Source: Muribaculum sp. (GTDB lineage Bacteria > Bacteroidota > Bacteroidia > Bacteroidales > Muribaculaceae). From it: DNA of 60,109 nucleotides. The stretch covers positions 1 to 60,109 of the forward strand of contig JAMPGE010000005.1 in assembly GCA_023664085.1 (NCBI GenBank), in the 5' to 3' direction. Below, piece after piece: positions 35,842-44,731 of this stretch. Positions within the stretch are counted from its first letter, which is position 1. The number at the start of each line of letters is the position of its first letter. The position numbers and the translations under genes were made by a program. The notes below the pieces were generated by a model. That model had not been told where the DNA came from. It did not search any database and worked only from the letters and a program-made list of their open reading frames with translations.

Positions 35842-38532
35842 TCAACGGCCGGAGGAGATGATGGAATCACGCAGGGAGTTGTTGAAGTCATGGGCGGACA
35901 GCAGGCGTTCCATGGTGAGATGCATGCGGTAGCGCCAGTAGTGGCGTGGGTTGGCAGGCTCATTGATCTGCTCTTCTCGTGGATCCTGACGACGCAGTTC
36001 GGAGCTTTGTGAGAGCCAGTCCTGAAGGGGAATAATGCAAAGCATGGAGGGGCTTTGGAGATGCAGACCAAGAATCTTTTGGCATATCCAGGGCTCTGCG
36101 AAGAAAGGAGCCTGTCCGCCTTCGTGGAGCACATTGCTATAGAAATTCTGTGCCTGGTTCGTGTCGGCTTCCCACCAAGATCGAATGCCGGGCATATCGT
36201 GGGTGGAGGTGGTGCAGACCGAATAGTATGGATAAGTCCATGTGTCGCCGAATTCCACCTTGGGATCCTTGGGCATTCTCTGGATTTCAAGGGAGAGGAT
36301 TTCAAGACGCCGCATCACGTCGGGCACACAGTCGGGAATCATACCGAGGTCTTCGGCGCAGGTAAGCATACGGGTGGAGTCGAGCAGCGGGGGAAGTTTC
36401 CACATGGCCTTACCCTCCCAGAAGTCGTTGTGGCGATGATAATAGAAGTCATCGTAAAGACGGTTGAAGCACCATTTTTCATAGTCGTTCAGACAACGGT
36501 ATTGATATGTGAACTGTCCGGTGATGCGGGGATGATAATGCCCTTTGATTACCGGGTCTTCTATGAAAAGTACGTTGTCGATCAGACCGAGTAGTCCGTC
36601 GCGAAGTCTGACGTTGGCGTCAGTTTGGGGCAGAGTTTCGAAAAGCTCTTCCACCTTGCGCTGAGTATCGACATGGGGGCGCAGAGAGTAGCGGCCCTCT
36701 CCTTTGAAGTCGAGATAATCGCGTTTAGCTTCTTCGGTGGTGAATCCGAAGAAGTCCGTAAGCATCCATTCGAGAATAAGGGGGCGTGTCTGCACGTCCG
36801 GGTCGATCCAAAAGTTGTAGTTATTGCGCAGTTCTTCGGGAGAATAGGGGAGAGCGGGGTTGAAGTAGCCGAGCAGACCGTGGAGTTGGTCGAGGGGAAT
36901 CTGCCAAATGCGGAAGAAGCCGAGGATATGGTCGATGCGGTATGCGTCGAAATAATCAGCCATTTTGCGGAAACGGCTTTTCCACCATTGGAATCCGTCG
37001 CGGGCCATTTCTTCCCAGTTGTAGGTGGGGAACCCCCAGTTTTGACCGTTGACCGAGAAGTCATCCGGGGGAGCGCCGGCTTGGGAGTTCATGTTGAAGA
37101 GGTGGCGGTAAGCCCATGCGTCAACGCTGTAGCGTCCTATACCGATGGGAATGTCTCCCTTGAGCACAATGCCGTGGTCGTGGGCGTAGTCGCGGGCATC
37201 GCGGAGTTGACGGTCGAGATGATATTGCACGAAATAGTAGAAACCGGCTTCTTTTTCCTTCTCTTTGAGCAGGGCATTTACCCGGGCATCATCGTAGCGT
37301 GCGAATTCTCCCCATTTGTCATTGTCGGGAGTGCCGGTCATGTCGCGCAGCAGACACCATGCGGCGTACGTGCGTAGCCAATGATCATTGGCTTTGACAA
37401 AACTCTTGTAGGAATCAAGAGCTTTGGTGGCTTTTCCCTGCTCGGAATAGAGTATACGCATGTATTCGTCTTTGGCGCGGGTGACGCGTTCGTAGTCGAT
37501 CTGCGACAGGGAATTGAGTTCCCGGGCAATGGCTGTGAATCTGTGGCGATCATCGGCATTTGCCAGAGAACCGGCGGCTTCAGGGCGCAGATACATGGGA
37601 TGGAGCGCGAACGTGGAGTTGGCGCTGTAGGGATAGGAGTCGGTCCAGTCCCCAAGTTTGGTGGTGTCGTTTACGGGGAGAAGCTGGATGATTTTCTGAG
37701 AAGTGAGGGTAGCCCAGTCCACCATTTTTTTCAGGTCGACAAAATCGCCGACACCGAAGTCTTCTTCAGTACGGATGGAGAAGACGGGGATAGCCGTTCC
37801 GGCACCTCTCCAGTGGGGAGTGACCTGCAGGCGCAGGCCGTCTACTACGATTTGTTCGGAGCGGGATGTAGGTTTGATGCCGAATATTCTGTTGGGGCAT
37901 TCCTCCCAGGCTTTCACCACGGTTTTTCCGGATCTGAGGGAAGCCTTGTCCACAATGAGAAATTTGTATTGGAAAGGGAGACGCACTCCATCAAGGGGGA
38001 TGCAGCATTCCCACACGGGGAAAGCAGCGTCATTAAGGGGAATGGCGAAGTTGGGGTCCCATCTGCCGAGAGCGTCGGTCTCGCCGCATACGGCCACCAC
38101 TTCGTCGGGGGCCACGAGGGGAGCCTGAATGCGCAGACAGGCCGTCATGGGAAGAGCTGCCGGCCGTTTGTCGCGGGTGCGACGTGCGAGAATACCGGAG
38201 GCGAAGGCAGAAGAATAGAATGGTTTCTCGTGGGGCATATCCTGCCAGGAATCGAAGATATTGTACAGGGTGATGCCCTCCCCGGGAACAAACCGATGGG
38301 GTTCACCCCATTCGAATCGCCATTCGCGTCCGGGAGCTTTCACAATGAAGTGATAGTCAAACTCCGGGGTGTCGTCCGGAAGTTCCGTCTCAAGTTCCCA
38401 CATATCGGGACCGGAGAGGGTCATTTCCCGGGCGTTGGAATCGTCGGAGGCACCGAGGGCGGCGGGAGTGCCGCAGACAAACAGCGATTCTCCCCACTGG
38501 GTGTGATAATTTATGTGAAATCTGATTTTCAT
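35842..38532 (-). CDS. malQ: 4-alpha-glucanotransferase with N-terminal starch-binding (CBM20) modules
   Basis: An 896-residue GH77 amylomaltase. Two CBM20-like starch-binding modules occupy about residues 1-240 (start MKIRFHINYHTQWGESLFVCG, then a second around LRIQAPLVAPDEVVAVCGE). The GH77 catalytic domain follows with GDIPIGIGRYSVDAWAYRH, YFDAYRIDHILGFFRIW (catalytic Asp region), AEDLGMIPDCVPDVM and TSTHDMPGIRSWW. It disproportionates maltodextrins, in starch use or glycogen turnover. No signal peptide, so cytoplasmic. ATG at 38532 is chosen since the CBM begins there; a longer frame lacks support. Confidence 0.94.
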   Translation of the reverse strand: MKIRFHINYHTQWGESLFVCGTPAALGASDDSNAREMTLSGPDMWELETELPDDTPEFDYHFIVKAPGREWRFEWGEPHRFVPGEGITLYNIFDSWQDMPHEKPFYSSAFASGILARRTRDKRPAALPMTACLRIQAPLVAPDEVVAVCGETDALGRWDPNFAIPLNDAAFPVWECCIPLDGVRLPFQYKFLIVDKASLRSGKTVVKAWEECPNRIFGIKPTSRSEQIVVDGLRLQVTPHWRGAGTAIPVFSIRTEEDFGVGDFVDLKKMVDWATLTSQKIIQLLPVNDTTKLGDWTDSYPYSANSTFALHPMYLRPEAAGSLANADDRHRFTAIARELNSLSQIDYERVTRAKDEYMRILYSEQGKATKALDSYKSFVKANDHWLRTYAAWCLLRDMTGTPDNDKWGEFARYDDARVNALLKEKEKEAGFYYFVQYHLDRQLRDARDYAHDHGIVLKGDIPIGIGRYSVDAWAYRHLFNMNSQAGAPPDDFSVNGQNWGFPTYNWEEMARDGFQWWKSRFRKMADYFDAYRIDHILGFFRIWQIPLDQLHGLLGYFNPALPYSPEELRNNYNFWIDPDVQTRPLILEWMLTDFFGFTTEEAKRDYLDFKGEGRYSLRPHVDTQRKVEELFETLPQTDANVRLRDGLLGLIDNVLFIEDPVIKGHYHPRITGQFTYQYRCLNDYEKWCFNRLYDDFYYHRHNDFWEGKAMWKLPPLLDSTRMLTCAEDLGMIPDCVPDVMRRLEILSLEIQRMPKDPKVEFGDTWTYPYYSVCTTSTHDMPGIRSWWEADTNQAQNFYSNVLHEGGQAPFFAEPWICQKILGLHLQSPSMLCIIPLQDWLSQSSELRRQDPREEQINEPANPRHYWRYRMHLTMERLLSAHDFNNSLRDSIISSGR

Positions 38533-38609
38533 GAATTTATTTAGTTTACCTGTCTGTTTTGGAATGAAATGGAGTCGGAAAGGATTAAGCGGGCTGCCCG
38601 ATGGCCGGA

Positions 38610-41141
38610 TTATCCGCATCGGGAGCTTCCGCAGTTTTTGCAAATAAGGCAGCCTTCCTGATAAACGAGGGATTCGGAACCGCAGTTGGGACAAACCTGT
38701 CCTTTGGCTTCGGTGCCGTTGGGGAGATATTTTTTCAGAGCGCGTTCCACACCGTTTTTCCATGTATTGATGTTTGTGGAGTTGAGTTCAAGGCTGCCTA
38801 CGAGTTTGAGCACCTGATCAATGGGCATACCGTAGCGGAGCACGCCGGATATGAGCTTGGCATAGTTCCAGAATTCGGGGTTGAATTTTTCGCTGAGACC
38901 TTCGATGGTGGTCTTGTATCCGCGTTTGTTGATAAACTGGAAATCGTATCGTTTCTTCCCCTGCTGGTCGTAGGCTTTGATAATTTTGCCGTGCGACACG
39001 CTTTTCGGGCAGAAAATGCCGTCTTCATCATCGGCCAGACCTGTGAATATTTCGTAGGGCTTACCGTCGGCCAGACCTACGAAGGCTATCCATTTTTCCT
39101 TATTGTTCTGGAATCGGACTACGTCGGCTTCCAGTTCGGCGGGGCGTTTCAGTATTTCTTCGGGCTGGGCAATGAGGTGTTCCTCTTTTTTTGGCTCTTT
39201 AAGGCTTTCGAGCACGTTGTTGCGGGAGCCGTCGCGATATACGGTGCATCCTTTGCATCCCGCCTTCCATGCTTCTACATAAAGGTTGCCCACGAGTTCC
39301 TCGCTAACGTCTGAAGGGAGGTTGATGGTGACTGAAATGCTGTGGTCGATCCATTTCTGCACCCGTCCCTGCATTCTTACTTTCTCCATCCAGTCCACAT
39401 CGTTGCTTGTGGCCTTATAGTAAGGGGAGCGGCTTATGAGAGAATCGATTTCTTCAGATGACAGCCGATCGGATCGTTCGATGCCGTTGGCCTTCATCCA
39501 TTCGAGGAATTTATGATGGTATACGATGTATTCTTCGAAGGCATCGCCCACTTCGTCTACGAAGTCGATGGTGACGTTTTCATCGTTGGGATTCACTTTG
39601 CGGCGGCGTTTGTATACCGGGAGGAAAACGGGTTCGATACCGGAAGTGGTCTGAGTCATGATCGACGTGGTGCCGGTGGGAGCGATGGTGAGGCAAGCGA
39701 TGTTGCGGCGTCCCTGACGCACCATTTTATCGTACAGTTGCGGATCGGCTTCTTTGATACGCAGAATGAAGGGGTTGTTTTTTTCGCGTTCGGGGTCATA
39801 GACTTCGAAAGCGCCCCGTTCGGCGGCCATGTCTACGGAAGCCGCATAGTATGCGAGAGTGAGAGCCTTGTGTACGCTTACGCTGAATTCGGTGGCCTCC
39901 GGGGTGCCGTATCTTAATCCGAGGGCGGCGAGCATGTCGCCTTCGCCGGTGGTGCCGCAACCGGTGCGACGTCCTTTGAGGGTTTTTGAGCGGATTTTTT
40001 TCCAGAGATTGAGTTCGGTCTGTTTTACTTCATCGGTCTCGGGATCTTCAGCGATTTTTTCGATGATTGTATCGATCTTTTCCATTTCGAGGTCGATGAT
40101 GTCGTCCATGATTCTCTGGGCGGCTCTGACGTGGGAGCGGAAGAGGTCGAAATCGAATTCGGCCTGCGGTGTGAATGGATTTTTTACGTAGCTGTAGAGG
40201 TTTAGGGCTATCAGTCGGCAGCTGTCGTAAGGACAGAGAGGAATTTCTCCGCAGGGGTTGGTCGAAATGGTCTGGAAACCGAGGTCGGCATAGCAGTCGG
40301 CCACGGATTCACGCTGAATAGTGTCCCAGAAGAGCACTCCGGGCTCGGCGCTTTTCCAGGCGTTGTGCACGATTTTTTGCCAAAGGGCGGCAGCGTCGGT
40401 ATCGGAGGTCACCGTAGGATTGTCAGAGTCGATGGGATATCGGAGTTGATAGGGGCTGCCCTCTATGGCGGCCTGCATGAATTCATCGTCTATGCGTACG
40501 GACACGTTGGCACCGGTGATTTTGCCTTCCTCCATTTTGGCATCAATGAAACGTTCGGAATCGGGATGACGCAGGCTAACTGTGAGCATAAGGGCGCCAC
40601 GTCTGCCGTCCTGGGCCACTTCCCTCGTGGAGTTGCTGTATCTTTCCATAAAGGGCACAAGGCCTGTGGAAGTGAGAGCGGAGTTTTTCACGGGGCTGCC
40701 TTTCGGACGGATATGACTGAGGTCGTGGCCCACACCGCCGCGCCGCTTCATGAGCTGCACCTGCTCTTCGTCGATCTTGATGATGCCGCCGTAGCTGTCG
40801 GGTTTGCCGTCGAGACCTATCACGAAGCAATTGGAAAGAGAGCCGACCTGATAGTCATTGCCGATGCCGGCCATCGGACTCCCTTGAGGCACGATGTATT
40901 TGAAGCGGCTGAAAAGTTGGAATATCTCATCTTCCGCCATTGGGTTGGGGTATTTGGATTCGATTCGGGCGATTTCGCGGGCGAGTCGGCGATGCATGTC
41001 GTCTGGTGTGAGTTCATAGATGTTGCCGTCGGAATCTTTAAGAGCGTATTTGCTGGTCCACACTCTGGCAGCGAGTTCGTCGCCATTGAAGTAATTTAGA
41101 GTGGCCTGAAATGCTTCATCGTAGGTATAATGTTGTGGCAT
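38610..41141 (-). CDS. nrdJ: Adenosylcobalamin-dependent ribonucleoside-diphosphate reductase (class II)
   Basis: An 843-residue class II ribonucleotide reductase making dNDPs with a B12-generated thiyl radical. Key features: VGSLSNCFVIGLD (substrate-site Cys), STNPCGEIPLCPYDSCRL (radical Cys/Glu), RRGGVGHDLSHIRPKGS, and a C-terminal zinc-ribbon-like tail with CPNCGSES, CLICKNCG and a final Cys pair for thioredoxin. An extended TGF-like insertion (residues 640-800) is typical of TIGR02504. The ATG at 41141 is preferred to an upstream one. Its own promoter lies at 41199-41230; no cobalamin riboswitch was seen. Confidence 0.95.
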   Translation of the reverse strand: MPQHYTYDEAFQATLNYFNGDELAARVWTSKYALKDSDGNIYELTPDDMHRRLAREIARIESKYPNPMAEDEIFQLFSRFKYIVPQGSPMAGIGNDYQVGSLSNCFVIGLDGKPDSYGGIIKIDEEQVQLMKRRGGVGHDLSHIRPKGSPVKNSALTSTGLVPFMERYSNSTREVAQDGRRGALMLTVSLRHPDSERFIDAKMEEGKITGANVSVRIDDEFMQAAIEGSPYQLRYPIDSDNPTVTSDTDAAALWQKIVHNAWKSAEPGVLFWDTIQRESVADCYADLGFQTISTNPCGEIPLCPYDSCRLIALNLYSYVKNPFTPQAEFDFDLFRSHVRAAQRIMDDIIDLEMEKIDTIIEKIAEDPETDEVKQTELNLWKKIRSKTLKGRRTGCGTTGEGDMLAALGLRYGTPEATEFSVSVHKALTLAYYAASVDMAAERGAFEVYDPEREKNNPFILRIKEADPQLYDKMVRQGRRNIACLTIAPTGTTSIMTQTTSGIEPVFLPVYKRRRKVNPNDENVTIDFVDEVGDAFEEYIVYHHKFLEWMKANGIERSDRLSSEEIDSLISRSPYYKATSNDVDWMEKVRMQGRVQKWIDHSISVTINLPSDVSEELVGNLYVEAWKAGCKGCTVYRDGSRNNVLESLKEPKKEEHLIAQPEEILKRPAELEADVVRFQNNKEKWIAFVGLADGKPYEIFTGLADDEDGIFCPKSVSHGKIIKAYDQQGKKRYDFQFINKRGYKTTIEGLSEKFNPEFWNYAKLISGVLRYGMPIDQVLKLVGSLELNSTNINTWKNGVERALKKYLPNGTEAKGQVCPNCGSESLVYQEGCLICKNCGSSRCG

Positions 41142-41198
41142 TGTTAGTTTTGGTCTAAGAGTTGTGTGATGGCCGGAATTGGCCGAGCTAATCAGCCA

Positions 41199-41230
41199 CA
41201 AATATAATAAAAATCATGATTAGAGCCAAT
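41199..41230 (-). promoter_or_regulatory. Bacteroidetes-type promoter of nrdJ
   Basis: On the minus strand ATTG (41230-41227), 20 bp, TATATTTG (41206-41199), about 58 bp upstream of the nrdJ start. The -33 box is part of the dispersed motif CCAATGAAGTTGTCTAAAC. Confidence 0.65.
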
Positions 41231-41245
41231 GAAGTTGTCTAAACA
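41226..41245 (+). repeat. Dispersed motif CCAATGAAGTTGTCTAAAC, copy 2
   Basis: Nineteen bases identical to the left arm of the repeat at 11314. Here it overlaps the -33 region of nrdJ on the opposite strand and is followed by the large palindrome at 41250-41281. Confidence 0.7.
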
Positions 41246-41249
41246 AAGA

Positions 41250-41281
41250 TCCCATCTCATAAAAATTTTTATGAGATGGGA
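41250..41281. repeat. Dispersed palindromic element, copy 2 (perfect 32-bp palindrome)
   Basis: TCCCATCTCATAAAAA is followed at once by its exact reverse complement TTTTTATGAGATGGGA. It lies between the nitroreductase stop and the nrdJ promoter and could act as a terminator for leftward transcription or a cruciform-forming repeat. Confidence 0.85.
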
Positions 41282-41437
41282 CCTGAATTATTTTATGGCG
41301 GTCGCGAAGAGTCGCGGTTGAAAGTGAAGGTTTTGACGCTGTATGAAGATATTCCAAAGATTACCCCATCCATCAGCTCTTAACAATAAACTCTCAACAA
41401 TAAACTTCAATTTGCTGGTATAAATCAGAAAGTTGAG

Positions 41438-42181
41438 TTATAGAAAATGGGCGAGTTTCAGGGTTTTGATAAATTCCTTGGAGAAGTCTTCGTTCATCGC
41501 TCTGGGGTATCTGACTTCAGCAAATACCTGAGCGAGATTTTCCTTGTGGTTTTCCTTTACGTACTTGGCGTTGGGAGGGAATTCGTCTTTGGCTTTAAAC
41601 AGCTGCATGATCTGCTCATCGGAGAATTTGGGGTAATGATCCCTGCAGACCACGGCTTCAAGTGGAAGGCGTTCGGTGACTTCTCCTTCTTCATCGGGCC
41701 ATCCAAGAGCGATACATGCCACGGGTACGCATAATTCGGGGAGCGCAAGTAGCGATGAGATTTTGGGAGCGTTGTAGGTGACGGTGCCGAGATAGCAAGT
41801 GCCAAGCCCTTCGGATTCAGCAATGGTGACTATCTGCTGAGAGAGGATAAATGCATCGGCGGTAGCCGACATAAATGATAGAATATTGTCAAAACCGGCA
41901 TCGGCACCGGAGAGTTCGCACCAGCGTGAGAAGCGGGCAAAGTCAGCGCAGACAGTGAGAAGCACGGGAGCGGACTTGGCGGCCGGCTGATTGAAGTGGG
42001 CTGCTTCCAGAGCCTCGCGGGCTTTGCCGGCGCGGGATACGATCACGGTATAAAGCTGCATATTGCCGGTGGTGGGGGCCTTGAAGGCACGGGTGAGAAT
42101 GGAGTCGAGAGTGTTGTCGTCCAGTTCACGGGAGGAGAAACGTCTTACGCTGTGTCGATTTGTGAATAAATCTTTAGTCAT
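41438..42181 (-). CDS. Nitroreductase family protein (NfsA-like)
   Basis: A 247-residue FMN-dependent nitroreductase. The N-terminal FMN-binding segment reads RHSVRRFSSRELDD; KAPTTGNMQLYTVIV and the AESEGLGTCYLGTV block follow, and the C-terminal third (EDFSKEFIKTLKLAHFL) closes the dimer domain as in the NfsA/oxygen-insensitive type. Electron acceptor in vivo is unknown. It lies 34 bp downstream of umuD on the same strand, so the pair may share a transcript. Confidence 0.9.
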   Translation of the reverse strand: MTKDLFTNRHSVRRFSSRELDDNTLDSILTRAFKAPTTGNMQLYTVIVSRAGKAREALEAAHFNQPAAKSAPVLLTVCADFARFSRWCELSGADAGFDNILSFMSATADAFILSQQIVTIAESEGLGTCYLGTVTYNAPKISSLLALPELCVPVACIALGWPDEEGEVTERLPLEAVVCRDHYPKFSDEQIMQLFKAKDEFPPNAKYVKENHKENLAQVFAEVRYPRAMNEDFSKEFIKTLKLAHFL

Positions 42182-42215
42182 GGTTAATAGGGAAAGTTTA
42201 CAAGGGTCTGACTGT

Positions 42216-42653
42216 TTATCTGAAGTTTTTGATTACTTTTGTCACTACACCCCACACGGAGAAAGCATCATCGGCGGTAATTTCGATCGGAGAATAATCT
42301 GAGTTGCCGGGACGCAGCCATATCCTGCCGAGGTGTTTTTCCTGAAGGTCAAGATATTTCATGGAGAATTCACCGTTGATAAAAGCCACTACAATATCGT
42401 TTTGGCGGGCGTCGAGCGAACGGTCGATCACGATGATGTCTCCCTCGTCGATTCCGGCGTCGATCATGGAATTTCCGGCCACACGTGCGTAGAAAGTGGC
42501 CGACGGATGGGCAATCAGCTCACGGTTGAAGTCGAGGGAACGGTCCATGTAATCCTGCGCGGGGCTTGGGAATCCGGCCTTGACACCAAGGTCGGCATAA
42601 GGAAGGTTCAGAACGGAAGAGAAATCTCCACTGAAAAGTTCAAGTTCGTTCAT
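42216..42653 (-). CDS. umuD: UmuD-like S24 family autoprotease
   Basis: A 145-residue protein of the LexA/UmuD peptidase family. The self-cleavage Ala-Gly is in GVKAGFPSPAQDY (about residues 25-26), the catalytic Ser in VAGNSMIDAGIDEGDIIV (about residue 61), and the Lys in VVAFINGEFSMKYL (about residue 98). It lacks a DNA-binding domain, so it is the polymerase V accessory subunit rather than a repressor. A TATTTTTG element lies 7 bp upstream. Unusually it is divergent from umuC rather than preceding it. Confidence 0.92.
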   Translation of the reverse strand: MNELELFSGDFSSVLNLPYADLGVKAGFPSPAQDYMDRSLDFNRELIAHPSATFYARVAGNSMIDAGIDEGDIIVIDRSLDARQNDIVVAFINGEFSMKYLDLQEKHLGRIWLRPGNSDYSPIEITADDAFSVWGVVTKVIKNFR

Positions 42654-43083
42654 AGCGTGCAAAAATAGACAAAAATTATCAAACCGATAGTATTGTAGGA
42701 TTGAAAAAATCTGTTAAATTTTTTGTGGAGAGCGGTCAAGAATGTGAATTTTCATTCGAGAAGTACCTAAATATCCCGGGTCTCGGTTTTAGTCTTGGCT
42801 GGGCGTCTTGGTTTGGCGGTTGTAGGCTTGCCCTTGGATGTGTACGACGGGATGCATTCGGATGGTATGTCAAAGCCGAAGGCCTTGTATATTTCTATCC
42901 GGTCACCCACAAACGGGGTTATGAACTTCAACCGTCCTTTATGCTCAATGCATCGGATTGTCCTGACAGGGGAGCGAATCTTCGTAGCTGAATTTCTTTT
43001 TTAACTCGACCAATACCAAATTCCTTCGAAAAATTTGTTAAATTTGCACCTGCAACCTTAGCAACAATTTGATTATGTGATTT
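42654..43083. promoter_or_regulatory. Divergent intergenic region between umuD and umuC
   Basis: A 430-bp region. Candidate -7 elements are TATTTTTG toward umuD (42667-42660) and TAAATTTG toward umuC (43039-43046), neither with a clear -33 box. A plus-strand frame (42701-42991, starting TTG) is present but its composition is poor; the minus-strand frame at 42767-43000 looks more protein-like and is reported separately. Confidence 0.5.
42767..43000 (-). pseudogene. Possible short gene or gene remnant without ATG start
   Basis: An open frame of 77 codons on the minus strand, not starting with ATG. Its predicted product includes SATKIRSPVRTIRCIEHKGR, then FITPFVGDRIEIYKAFGFD, then a Lys/Pro/Thr-rich tail (SKGKPTTAKPRRPAKTKTET). 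The sequence reads like a real protein with a basic, proline-rich disordered end and GC-rich third codon positions. There is an in-frame stop at 43001-43003 and no ATG; a TTG with an AAAGGA upstream could start a 54-residue form. I do not recognise the family. It could be a decayed gene or use an unusual start. Confidence 0.4.
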
Positions 43084-44376
43084 ATGTGGGGACTCGTAGA
43101 CTGCGACAATTGTTTCTGTTCATGCGAACGGGTATTCAGGCCGGATCTTGAGAATCGGCCGATCGTCGTATTGTCCAACAATGACGGGTGCGTAGTGGCC
43201 CGGTCCGCGGAGGCGAAGGCCCTTGGAGTGCCGATGGGAATGCCTTATTTCAAGATGCTCGAAGAGTATGGGAGAAAAGGGATTGTGACGTTTTCGAGCA
43301 ACTATTCTTTATATGGAGATATGTCGGCGCGGGTGATGTCGGTGCTTCGCGAAAGTGCGCCGGAGGTGTTGCAATATTCCATCGACGAGGCTTTTTTGAA
43401 TCTTGAGGGAATGCCCGGTACGGATATAAAGACGTGGGGAGAGAATCTGTCTGCAAAGGTAAAGAAATGGACAGGGATGCCGGTGAGTGTAGGCATAGCG
43501 CCGACGAAGACACTGGCCAAGATAGCGTCACGGTTTGCAAAGAAATATCCCGGCTACCGGAAGTGTTGCTATATCGGGAGTGATGAGGCTCGACTCAAGG
43601 CGTTGACGCTGACTGATGTGGGTGATGTATGGGGGATAGGCAGACGGATGTCGCGCCGAATGAATCTTGACAATATTCTTACGGCGGCTCAGTTTGCTGC
43701 ACGGAGCAGGCAGTGGGTACGACGAAATTTTCACGTGCCCGGCGAGCGCACCTGGCTCGAACTCAATGGCTGTGATGCAGTGGATCTCAATGACTTTGAG
43801 GTGGCCAAGAAGAGCATCATGACGTCGAGGAGTTTTCCGGAGATGCTTCGTAGCTATGAAGATATAGCCACTCACGTGGCGAATTTCGCCGCACGCTGCT
43901 CTGCAAAGCTTCGCAGGCAGAATTCGGTATGCGCCATGATCACGGTTTTCATATCTTCGAATGCGTTTCGACCGGACTTAGAGCAGTTTTCCAATTCCGG
44001 TTATTGCCTGCTGTCAACGCCGGTTAATTCCATCACGGAGATAGTGGAGGGAGCGCTGAGGGTGCTGAGAAGTATCTTTCGGGCCGGCGTGTTTTATAAG
44101 CGGGCCGGCGTGATGGTGTCGGAAATATCATCGGCCACGGCAGTGCAGCCGGATATTTTTTGGTTTGACGCCGGATTAAGCAGGCGCTACAGGGAACTGT
44201 CGGATGCTATAGATGAAATCAACAGGCGGCTTGGCAGCGACTCTGTGGTGCTTGCCGCACAGCAATATAAGGAGGTGGCGGCCGACGGTAAGCATCAGAA
44301 ATTCACCGGAGCGATACGAAGGAGTCTGAAGTCGCCCGACTATTCGCTGCGTCCGGACGACTTCCGAGTGAAATAA
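43084..44376 (+). CDS. umuC: Y-family DNA polymerase V catalytic subunit (UmuC-like)
   Basis: A 430-residue Y-family translesion polymerase. Catalytic acidic residues are in MWGLVDCDNCFCSCERVFRP (Asp at residue 6 and following) and YSIDEAFLNLEG (Asp-Glu near residue 100). SVGIAPTKTLAKIASRFAKK and VWGIGRRMSRRM mark the helix-hairpin-helix region, and the C-terminal DUF4113-type tail SPDYSLRPDDFRVK is characteristic of UmuC. It should copy damaged DNA together with cleaved UmuD. Divergent from umuD, so both likely respond to a shared regulatory region. Confidence 0.95.
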   Translation: MWGLVDCDNCFCSCERVFRPDLENRPIVVLSNNDGCVVARSAEAKALGVPMGMPYFKMLEEYGRKGIVTFSSNYSLYGDMSARVMSVLRESAPEVLQYSIDEAFLNLEGMPGTDIKTWGENLSAKVKKWTGMPVSVGIAPTKTLAKIASRFAKKYPGYRKCCYIGSDEARLKALTLTDVGDVWGIGRRMSRRMNLDNILTAAQFAARSRQWVRRNFHVPGERTWLELNGCDAVDLNDFEVAKKSIMTSRSFPEMLRSYEDIATHVANFAARCSAKLRRQNSVCAMITVFISSNAFRPDLEQFSNSGYCLLSTPVNSITEIVEGALRVLRSIFRAGVFYKRAGVMVSEISSATAVQPDIFWFDAGLSRRYRELSDAIDEINRRLGSDSVVLAAQQYKEVAADGKHQKFTGAIRRSLKSPDYSLRPDDFRVK

Positions 44377-44731
44377 CCAGGCGAAGCAGATTTTGGAAAT
44401 AATCGGGCCCTCCCTTATGATAAGGGCATTGAACTCTTTTTCAAGCGAAACATCAGAATTGACTTCCTTTTCGGAAGAATATGCCTCAAATCCGACAAGG
44501 CTATTCCATAAGAACTGCAGTCTCAGGCTAAAGGGTAATGAAATGCGGGGGAATACTGCTATGTCTAAAGTCATTGTAATCTTATTTTGGCGGTTTGTAA
44601 GATTAGACGCGACGTGTGAAGGAATAGTTTTATCGTAGACTAAAAAGGTGACGGAAAAATAAGACCCTATTTCATAAAATTATGGAATAGAGTCTAAATG
44701 AGTAGATTAGTGATAGAAAGGAGAGGCAGTC
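44377..44731. other. Convergent intergenic region without a confident gene
   Basis: This 355-bp gap between convergent umuC and a small secreted-protein gene contains weak frames on both strands (a TTG-started frame at 44393-44638 and one on the minus strand) with no recognisable features. The only clear structure is the palindromic element at 44662-44695. Confidence 0.5.
44662..44695. repeat. Dispersed palindromic element, copy 3
   Basis: AGACCCTATTTCATA, a 4-nt centre, and TATGGAATAGAGTCT form a 15-bp stem with one mismatch and one wobble. It sits between convergent genes, where it may act as a bidirectional terminator. Confidence 0.75.

Noticed and set aside
37381..38544. Long plus-strand frame (387 codons) opposite malQ
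   Set aside because: Mirror of the GH77/CBM20 gene, whose motifs and length are intact on the minus strand.
41142..41437. Possible cobalamin riboswitch upstream of the B12-dependent reductase
   Set aside because: The leader from the predicted promoter is only about 58 nt and contains no B12-box-like sequence; the region beyond holds just repeats.
42701..42991. Plus-strand frame (96 codons, TTG start) between umuD and umuC
   Set aside because: Gly/Trp/Cys-rich product typical of a shadow frame; the opposite strand frame at 42767-43000 has more protein-like composition.
44393..44638. TTG-started frame between umuC and the small secreted-protein gene
   Set aside because: No ribosome site, no family pattern, and a competing frame on the other strand; evidence too weak to call a gene.
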